A DNA stretch of 17,348 nt, from the NCBI GenBank assembly GCA_044359565.1, contig JBIKLX010000053.1, forward strand, positions 1 to 17,348, given 5' to 3'. A program made the position numbers and the translations under genes. Source of the DNA: VFMC01 sp044359565 (lineage in GTDB: Bacteria; Actinomycetota; Acidimicrobiia; Acidimicrobiales; Ilumatobacteraceae). The notes beneath the pieces were generated by a model that had not been told where the DNA came from, made no database searches, and worked only from the letters and a program-made list of their open reading frames with translations. Positions 13,801-17,348 of the stretch are shown here, piece after piece (the stretch's first letter is position 1; every line of letters begins with the position of its first letter).

Positions 13801-13861
13801 GCCGTCGTGATGCGCTCTTCGGCGCGACCGATCAAGACCTATTCGCGGCAGGCCGGCGCTA
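13801..13861. repeat. Gene-end repeat, copy Y (61 bp)
   Basis: It begins GCCGTCGTGATGCGCTCT and ends CCGGCGCTA, the CTA being the complement of the TAG stop of the minus-strand membrane-protein gene at 13859. It is homologous to copy X, which sits at the stop of a different gene. The remaining gap to the GNAT start (13629-13800) holds the GNAT Shine-Dalgarno and nothing else I can identify. Confidence 0.6.
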
Positions 13862-14233
13862 CGAGCGTTGCCGTTGCGTCATTCGAAGTACTGCGCTCAC
13901 GCCACCGAGCACGACGATCGAGCCCAACGCGATCACCGGATACACAAGTGCCGCGAGGTTCCCGATGCGACAAGTCGCTATCAGCAATGACGAGACGACT
14001 GTGACAGCAGCCGCCGCTATCTGAGCGCGGTTCGTGGTGCTCATGAGATAGATCGCCACCCCGACGGGAATGACGAACAGCAGCACACCCATGATCAGCA
14101 TGGCCGCGAGGCCACCGTCCTCTTGGGGATCTGACTCGAAGCGAATCGAGAGGACGACGACGGCTGCCAGGAGCACCGCGGTGGAAGCGAGTGCGAACGT
14201 GGTCTGTCCTGGTTCTCGCCGGACCATCTTCAC
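13859..14233 (-). CDS. Small four-helix membrane protein, unknown function
   Basis: A 124-residue hydrophobic protein. After a short basic N-terminus (MKMVRREPGQTT) come about four membrane segments: FALASTAVLLAAVVVLSI, LAAMLIMGVLLFVIPVGVAIYL, IAAAAVTVVSSLLIATC and LAALVYPVIALGSIVVLGGV. A charged loop FESDPQEDGG sits between helices 1 and 2, and the C-terminus RMTQRQRS is basic and probably cytoplasmic. No family or catalytic motif is recognised. The start is GTG at 14233 or ATG at 14227; neither has a clear Shine-Dalgarno or TANNNT element. Its stop overlaps repeat Y. A 17-bp motif copy lies 68 bp upstream. It could be an immunity or stress membrane protein, but that is speculation. Confidence 0.65.
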   Translation of the reverse strand: MKMVRREPGQTTFALASTAVLLAAVVVLSIRFESDPQEDGGLAAMLIMGVLLFVIPVGVAIYLMSTTNRAQIAAAAVTVVSSLLIATCRIGNLAALVYPVIALGSIVVLGGVSAVLRMTQRQRS

Positions 14234-14300
14234 GGGCGCATCGCGCTCGCAATGGGCGCTCTCCGCAAGCCTTCGCTGTGCACAGATCAGTTCACCTGTG

Positions 14301-14317
14301 CTGCCACATACCGCCGG
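14301..14317 (-). repeat. 17-bp array motif, copy 1
   Basis: CTGCCACATACCGCCGG on the plus strand matches CTGYCVCVTACCGCCGG. It lies in the gap between the membrane-protein start and the methyltransferase stop. CATACCGCC (14307-14315) can pair with GGCGGATG (14356-14363) with one bulged base, giving a 57-bp folded unit. Confidence 0.6.
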
Positions 14318-14394
14318 TTGACACTCGGTGGCTCATGAAGGCTTCCACGATCGGGGGCGGATGCTCCGGATGCGGGAATCGGTGGATGGGTGTG

Positions 14395-15213
14395 TCAAGC
14401 CGGAACAGTGCGACTTCGTGCGACGGCCTTGAAGAACATGTAACTGAACATGCCGTCGGAGGTTGCGGTTCGTCGAAGATCAGCGATTCCTCGGTCGAAC
14501 TCGTCGGCATCGATGAGCCCGGCACCAAGAGCTTCGTCGCGGACGCCTTCGATCATCGCGGTGAACGTGTTCTTCGTGAACCCCTCGATCCACGTCGGGC
14601 GGCTGCCATCGACGTAGACATGCCGAGGAGACACCATCACGTCTGTTGCCCCGGCCTCGACCAGGAGCGGGTACAGGGAACGGCCGATGTTCGCGTTTCC
14701 GCCGTTCGCGGACTGCAACGCGACTTGGCAGTCGATCGCCGCGTGCGCTGCTTCGGAGTCCGGATGAAAGAACGCTGAACCGTGATCGCCCTCGATGACC
14801 GTGATCGTTCCGCCAGGACGAAGCACACGAAGCAGACGGCGGAGCGCCGCGACAGGATCGGGAAGGTGCTCGAGCACGAAGCACACAAAGACATGATCGA
14901 AGCTGTGCTCAGCGAATCGGAGTTCGAGCAGGTCGCCCTGTTCGAACTCCACGTTCACGATGCCCTCGCTGGTGCATCGCTCGCGAGCTTGACGGACGGA
15001 ATGCTCCGAGATGTCGATCGAGATGATCTGTGCGCCCGGACTCTGGCGCGCCAACGTGACGGTTTGAGCACCAACCCCGCAGCCTGCTTCCAACACCGTC
15101 GATCCGTCCGCATAGCGCGTGTCGGCGTGGAGGAGTCCGATGAGCGTGTTCGCTTGGTCAGTAAGCCGACGAGCTTCGCGCTCGTCGTATCCGTGGACGT
15201 AACCGGCGGTCAT
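14395..15213 (-). CDS. Class I SAM-dependent methyltransferase (UbiE/Methyltransf_11-like)
   Basis: A 272-residue protein. Motif I is VLEAGCGVGAQTVTLA (about residues 40-55), followed by IISIDISEHSVRQAR (strand 2 acid), VEFEQGDLLELRF, FDHVFVCFVLEHLPDP and LRRLLRVLRPGGTITVIEGDHG. These are all canonical elements of the Methyltransf_11/UbiE-like fold. The C-terminal half (HVYVDGSRPTWIEGFTKNTF) resembles methyltransferases of small-molecule metabolism, but the substrate is unknown. I chose the ATG at 15213 because TATCGT lies 8 nt upstream on the minus strand, and the longer frame to 15342 would overlap the neighbour's 3' flank. Codon use is less G/C-biased than in the core genes, consistent with transfer. 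Confidence 0.88.
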   Translation of the reverse strand: MTAGYVHGYDEREARRLTDQANTLIGLLHADTRYADGSTVLEAGCGVGAQTVTLARQSPGAQIISIDISEHSVRQARERCTSEGIVNVEFEQGDLLELRFAEHSFDHVFVCFVLEHLPDPVAALRRLLRVLRPGGTITVIEGDHGSAFFHPDSEAAHAAIDCQVALQSANGGNANIGRSLYPLLVEAGATDVMVSPRHVYVDGSRPTWIEGFTKNTFTAMIEGVRDEALGAGLIDADEFDRGIADLRRTATSDGMFSYMFFKAVARSRTVPA

Positions 15214-15221
15214 TGAAGCGA

Positions 15222-15227
15222 ACGATA
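15222..15227 (-). promoter_or_regulatory. Leaderless-type -10 element of the methyltransferase gene
   Basis: TATCGT on the minus strand lies 8 nt before the ATG at 15213. No Shine-Dalgarno intervenes. The gene therefore seems to carry its own promoter although its neighbours point the same way. Confidence 0.45.
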
Positions 15228-15257
15228 CCCGGGTCGTGTCGCCAGCCGAGGACGACA

Positions 15258-15274
15258 CTGCCGCGTACCGCCGG
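15258..15274 (-). repeat. 17-bp array motif, copy 2
   Basis: CTGCCGCGTACCGCCGG on the plus strand, in the gap between the methyltransferase start and the cupin stop. GACGACACT (15251-15259) overlaps its left end and resembles the GACGCCACT seen left of copies 3 and 4. A weak pairing partner CGCAGCTGTAG lies at 15327-15337, next to the cupin stop. Confidence 0.6.
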
Positions 15275-15338
15275 CTCAGCAGGTGTCGACACTGATGAGA
15301 AACTGACGGAGGTCTCCGCACGACATCGCAGCTGTAGA

Positions 15339-15701
15339 TCACACGATGATGCGACGAGCGGCCGTCCTTGCGTCGCCCGTGTTCGGCGTCCCCGACGGCT
15401 CGATCAGGAGCAGCTCGGCCTCCTCAGCGGCGAAAGGCTGATGCTCGACGCCGGCCGGAACGACGAACAGGCCTCCAGGACCCAACTCGACGTCACCGTC
15501 TCGAAGCCGAATCGTCACGTGTCCCTTGAGAACGAGGAAGAAGTCGTCGGTGTCATCGTGCTTGTGCCAGACGAACTCTCCCTTCACTTTGACCACCATC
15601 ACGTCGTGGCCGTTGAACTCAGCGACAGTTCTCGGTGACCAGTGTTCGTCGAAATGGCCGAGCTTCTCGATGAGGTCCACACCCGTCGGAACTGAACTCA
15701 T
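15339..15701 (-). CDS. Cupin-domain protein
   Basis: A 120-residue single-domain cupin. Motif 1 is FVWHKHDDTDDFFLVLKG, with two His and downstream acidic residues that could bind a metal. Motif 2 is GGLFVVPAGVEHQPFA, with the third His. The barrel core is residues ~30-105. Small cupins of this kind include isomerases, dioxygenases and sensors, and the sequence does not decide between them. The ATG at 15701 is preceded by TACTCT at 6 nt with no Shine-Dalgarno, so a leaderless transcript is likely. A 17-bp motif copy is 23 bp upstream, and the antitoxin stop is 48 bp upstream. Confidence 0.88.
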   Translation of the reverse strand: MSSVPTGVDLIEKLGHFDEHWSPRTVAEFNGHDVMVVKVKGEFVWHKHDDTDDFFLVLKGHVTIRLRDGDVELGPGGLFVVPAGVEHQPFAAEEAELLLIEPSGTPNTGDARTAARRIIV

Positions 15702-15707
15702 GGGCGA

Positions 15708-15713
15708 AGAGTA
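15708..15713 (-). promoter_or_regulatory. Leaderless-type -10 element of the cupin gene
   Basis: TACTCT on the minus strand lies 6 nt before the ATG at 15701. It sits directly beside the GACGCCACT of motif copy 3, so this promoter and the array motif are adjacent. Confidence 0.5.
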
Positions 15714-15723
15714 GACGCCACTT

Positions 15724-15740
15724 CTGTCCCCTACCGCCGG
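15724..15740 (-). repeat. 17-bp array motif, copy 3
   Basis: CTGTCCCCTACCGCCGG on the plus strand, filling most of the 48-bp gap between the cupin start and the HigA-type stop. GACGCCACT at 15714-15722 is identical to that left of copy 4. Confidence 0.65.
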
Positions 15741-15749
15741 ATCACGGCT

Positions 15750-16049
15750 CTACGCGATCGCGAGCGGTTTGATCTGATCGAGCGTTCCGGCGAGCCGGTC
15801 TCGTTCGACCTCGAGCTCGTAGCGGCCCTGGAGGTTCAGCCAGAACCGTTCGCTGGTGCCGAGGTACCGGGCGAGTCGTAGTGCCGTGTCTGCGGTGATG
15901 CCCCGCTTGCCGTGGACGATCTCGTTGATCCGGCGTGGAGGCACGCCAATCGCCACGGCGACGCGGTGCTGGGTGAGGCCGAGCGGCTCGAGGTATTCGA
16001 GCATCAGGACTTCACCCGGATGGATCGGCTCCATGGTGGATGCGGTCAT
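15750..16049 (-). CDS. higA: HigA-family antitoxin (XRE-type HTH)
   Basis: A 99-residue antitoxin. MEPIHPGEVLMLEYLEPLGLTQ is the typical HigA/VapI opening. The helix-turn-helix runs through LTQHRVAVAIGVPPRRINEIV (about residues 26-47), followed by HGKRGITADTALRLARYLG and FWLNLQGRYELE, which are family hallmarks. Antitoxins of this group bind and neutralise the HigB toxin and repress their own promoter. The ATG at 16049 has AAGGAGA (complement of 16054-16060) at 4 nt, a clear ribosome-binding site. The gene begins 11 nt after the toxin stop, so the order is toxin then antitoxin, the usual higBA arrangement. Confidence 0.93.
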   Translation of the reverse strand: MTASTMEPIHPGEVLMLEYLEPLGLTQHRVAVAIGVPPRRINEIVHGKRGITADTALRLARYLGTSERFWLNLQGRYELEVERDRLAGTLDQIKPLAIA

Positions 16050-16060
16050 GTCATCTCCTT

Positions 16061-16342
16061 TCAGTGGTAGTCCACGATCTCGACGTCCTCGGGTCCGGCG
16101 GTCGTCCATCGGAAGCAGATTCGCCACTGGTCGTTGATGCGGATGCTGTAGCTGTTGGCGCGGTCGCCTTTGAGCTTCTCGAGCCGGTTGCCGGGTGGAA
16201 CCCGTAGATCGCCGATCTCGTCGGCGGCATCAAGGATGAGCAGCTTGCGCAGGGCGGCGCGCTGGGTTGTTTGGTCGAGGCGTCTCGATCGTTGTCGTAG
16301 CCACACCCGTTCGGTGTCCTTGTCACGGAACGACTGCAGCAC
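16061..16342 (-). CDS. higB: HigB-family (RelE-like) mRNA-interferase toxin
   Basis: A 93-residue toxin. QSFRDKDTERVWLRQRSRRLD, AALRKLLILDAADEIGDLRVPPGNRLEKLKGD and SIRINDQWRICFRWTTAG, ending VEIVDYH, are the hallmark strings of HigB proteins, which cleave ribosome-bound mRNA. The basic and His residues usually involved (RLEKLKGD, RINDQWR, C-terminal DYH) are present, so it looks intact. I prefer the GTG at 16342, which has TATGCT 7 nt upstream. An in-frame ATG at 16354 lies within that hexamer and would not be on the transcript. Its 5' end overlaps the 3' end of the P-loop gene by 20 bp. Confidence 0.92.
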   Translation of the reverse strand: MLQSFRDKDTERVWLRQRSRRLDQTTQRAALRKLLILDAADEIGDLRVPPGNRLEKLKGDRANSYSIRINDQWRICFRWTTAGPEDVEIVDYH

Positions 16343-16904
16343 GCTCGGAAGCATAACGTAGCGCGTTATGAACGGCAAGCGTTATGGAGTGGCGAAGCGT
16401 CCCTGAACTCAGGGCCTCTCGAATCAAGTCGGCGGACTCGCCAGGAGACAGGCCTTGTTCGCGGATGAGATGTCGCTGCTCGAGCTCAGCCTCGGAGAAC
16501 TGTCTGTGCATCGATGCCGTCGCCGCGAGGTCCGTGAAACCGTGTCCATGTCGCGCCTCAACACGCTGCTGGCATGCTTCGACCGTCGGCAGGAGTACCG
16601 CGTAGTCGACTTCCGTCAGGTCGGCCGTCGTGACGAAGGTGTCGAGGAACCACGGGCCGATCACACCGTCGTAGACGACCGAGAACCCGCCGACCACGAA
16701 CTCGCCCGTCGCCTTGCCGGCAGCCTTGGTCACGACCGTGTTCTGTTCGTGCGACTCGGGAAGCCACGGATCGATGGCGCCGTTGGCCAGGAATCCGAAG
16801 AAGGCGTCGCCTTTAACGAGGACGCTTCGTGGCATCGAGGCCGCAAGAAGCTTGGCGACGGTGGACTTGCTGGCGCCCGGTGGACCCGTGACGATCAAGA
16901 GCAA
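16323..16904 (-). CDS. P-loop NTPase, small kinase-like (AAA_33-type)
   Basis: A 193-residue protein. LLIVTGPPGASKSTVAKLLAAS carries the P-loop (GPPGASKST at 7-15), in which the usual Gly before Lys is Ser12. SVLVKGDAFFGFL, PWLPESHEQN and VVYDGVIGPWFLD follow. Its size and start fit small P-loop kinases such as chloramphenicol phosphotransferase-like proteins, but the substrate is unknown. The only in-frame starts are TTG codons at 16904 and 16898. The last ~20 residues (ITLAVHNALRYASERAAVVP) are encoded by the higBA operator and the first codons of higB, so the native C-terminus may have been lost and replaced by read-through into the neighbour. Motif copy 4 is 53 bp upstream. Confidence 0.8.
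   Translation of the reverse strand: MLLIVTGPPGASKSTVAKLLAASMPRSVLVKGDAFFGFLANGAIDPWLPESHEQNTVVTKAAGKATGEFVVGGFSVVYDGVIGPWFLDTFVTTADLTEVDYAVLLPTVEACQQRVEARHGHGFTDLAATASMHRQFSEAELEQRHLIREQGLSPGESADLIREALSSGTLRHSITLAVHNALRYASERAAVVP
16350..16386 (-). promoter_or_regulatory. higBA promoter and predicted HigA operator
   Basis: CATAACG (16352-16358) and CGTTATG (16364-16370) form a perfect 7-bp inverted repeat with a 5-nt spacer. A third half-site, CGTTATG at 16380-16386, is 16 bp further on in direct orientation. The minus-strand TATGCT (16355-16350) overlaps the first arm and lies 7 nt before the higB GTG. HigA-family proteins repress through such palindromes over the -10. Binding here is inferred. 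Confidence 0.6.
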
Positions 16905-16956
16905 ACCGTCGCCGCATTCTCACCCAGCCTTGGAACCCGACGCCACTGACTTCGCC

Positions 16957-16973
16957 CTGCCCCCTACCGCCGG
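16957..16973 (-). repeat. 17-bp array motif, copy 4
   Basis: CTGCCCCCTACCGCCGG on the plus strand, between the P-loop gene start and the PIN stop. CTACCGCCG (16964-16972) can pair with CGGCGGTGTAG (17018-17028), leaving a 2-nt bulge, giving a 65-bp folded unit that ends 3 nt from the PIN stop codon. GACGCCACT is at 16939-16947. Confidence 0.65.
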
Positions 16974-17031
16974 GACGGCACCATCGACCGGCACTTGGTG
17001 ATCGCCGGTGACGCGAGCGGCGGTGTAGCGA

Positions 17032-17348
17032 TCAGATGAGTTCGACCGAGATGTCTCGGGTGTGTGCTGCGAGCGCTGCGATGTCGGCCTTGTCTCCCGT
17101 GAAGATGGTGCCCCCAGGCTCGGCGAGCGCGACCACGATTACGTCGACAGCTGAGCCGGTTCTGGCGCGCCGACGGAGATCGGAGGCCGGGCGAGGGCCG
17201 AAGGGCGCTGGGAGGGGGTCGCTCCGGGCCGGTACCATCGGCCCTGTCGTGGACATGATGGGGACAACTCGGTGACCGAGACGCGGGTGGGCGATCAGCG
17301 CCCAACCCGGGTGGTTGCGGTCGACAAGCGCACGTGGGTGCAGGGTCG
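17032..17348 (-). CDS. PIN-domain protein (VapC-like), C-terminal part, possibly shortened
   Basis: The frame is open from the right edge to a TGA at 17032, at least 105 residues, with the N-terminus missing. ALVDRNHPGWALIAHPRLGHRVV, then RRRARTGSAVDVIVVALAE, then GTIFTGDKADIAALAAHTRD, ending VELI, match the later part of PIN-domain ribonucleases: the AxDxxVVALA acidic centre and the TGDxxDI motif. The segment between GHRVV and the RARTG motif is Pro-rich and about 20 residues shorter than I would expect, so an internal deletion is possible. A Met at 17256 is internal to the domain and not a credible start. An antitoxin partner (VapB) should lie to the right, outside the window, if this is a toxin. 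Confidence 0.7.
   Translation of the reverse strand, partial: TLHPRALVDRNHPGWALIAHPRLGHRVVPIMSTTGPMVPARSDPLPAPFGPRPASDLRRRARTGSAVDVIVVALAEPGGTIFTGDKADIAALAAHTRDISVELI

Noticed and set aside
13629..13835. N-terminal extension of the GNAT protein to 13835
   Set aside because: The Arg-rich extension lies over repeat Y and the GNAT Shine-Dalgarno; the fold and ribosome-binding site support the start at 13628.
16351..16387. GCATAAC ... GTTATGG as an attC site
   Set aside because: Only 37 bp, too short for an attC. Overlap with the higB -10 and the palindromic half-sites fit an operator better.

Overview
The window looks like chromosomal DNA of a high-GC actinobacterium, possibly an Acidimicrobiia/Ilumatobacter-type lineage. 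The lineage is inferred from gene content (paired ArsA/Get3-like ATPases, ask-asd locus, eukaryotic-type glutamine synthetase, NfeD-type protein), the strong third-position G/C bias and the frequency of leaderless-type starts. It was not tested by any search.

Layout. (1) 1-4995: the 5' end of a GSII-type glutamine synthetase (minus), a divergent lipoprotein, glutamine-dependent NAD+ synthetase (nadE), a chagasin-type (I42) protease-inhibitor lipoprotein, then a convergent MFS transporter. (2) 5024-8203: aspartate kinase, a class I methyltransferase and aspartate-semialdehyde dehydrogenase, i.e. the first two steps of the Lys/Thr/Met pathway with a methyltransferase between them. (3) 8355-11116, minus strand: arsA1-arsA2 (4-bp overlap), a stand-alone receiver protein, tRNA-Pro(CGG) and a MazG-like pyrophosphohydrolase whose ATG lies 1 nt after the tRNA CCA. 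A divergent NfeD-like membrane protein starts 2 bp from arsA1. (4) 12505-17348: an accessory region of lower GC with small genes all on the minus strand (orphan ORF, GNAT, four-helix membrane protein, methyltransferase, cupin, HigBA-type toxin-antitoxin, P-loop kinase-like protein, partial PIN domain).

Three signals are not explained by the genes. First, a 43-45 bp nested palindrome (arms GCGATGAGCAA / TTGCTCATCGC) occurs three times, each time between convergent genes. Second, a TANNNT hexamer sits 6-9 nt before the start codon of ten genes, mostly without a Shine-Dalgarno, which points to leaderless transcripts. Third, a 17-bp motif (CTGYCVCVTACCGCCGG) recurs in four intergenic gaps of the accessory array, and a different ~61-bp repeat occurs at two other gene ends there. 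Together with the one-orientation small genes and toxin-antitoxin content, this suggests a cassette-type array with non-canonical junctions. No integrase or canonical attC was found in the window.
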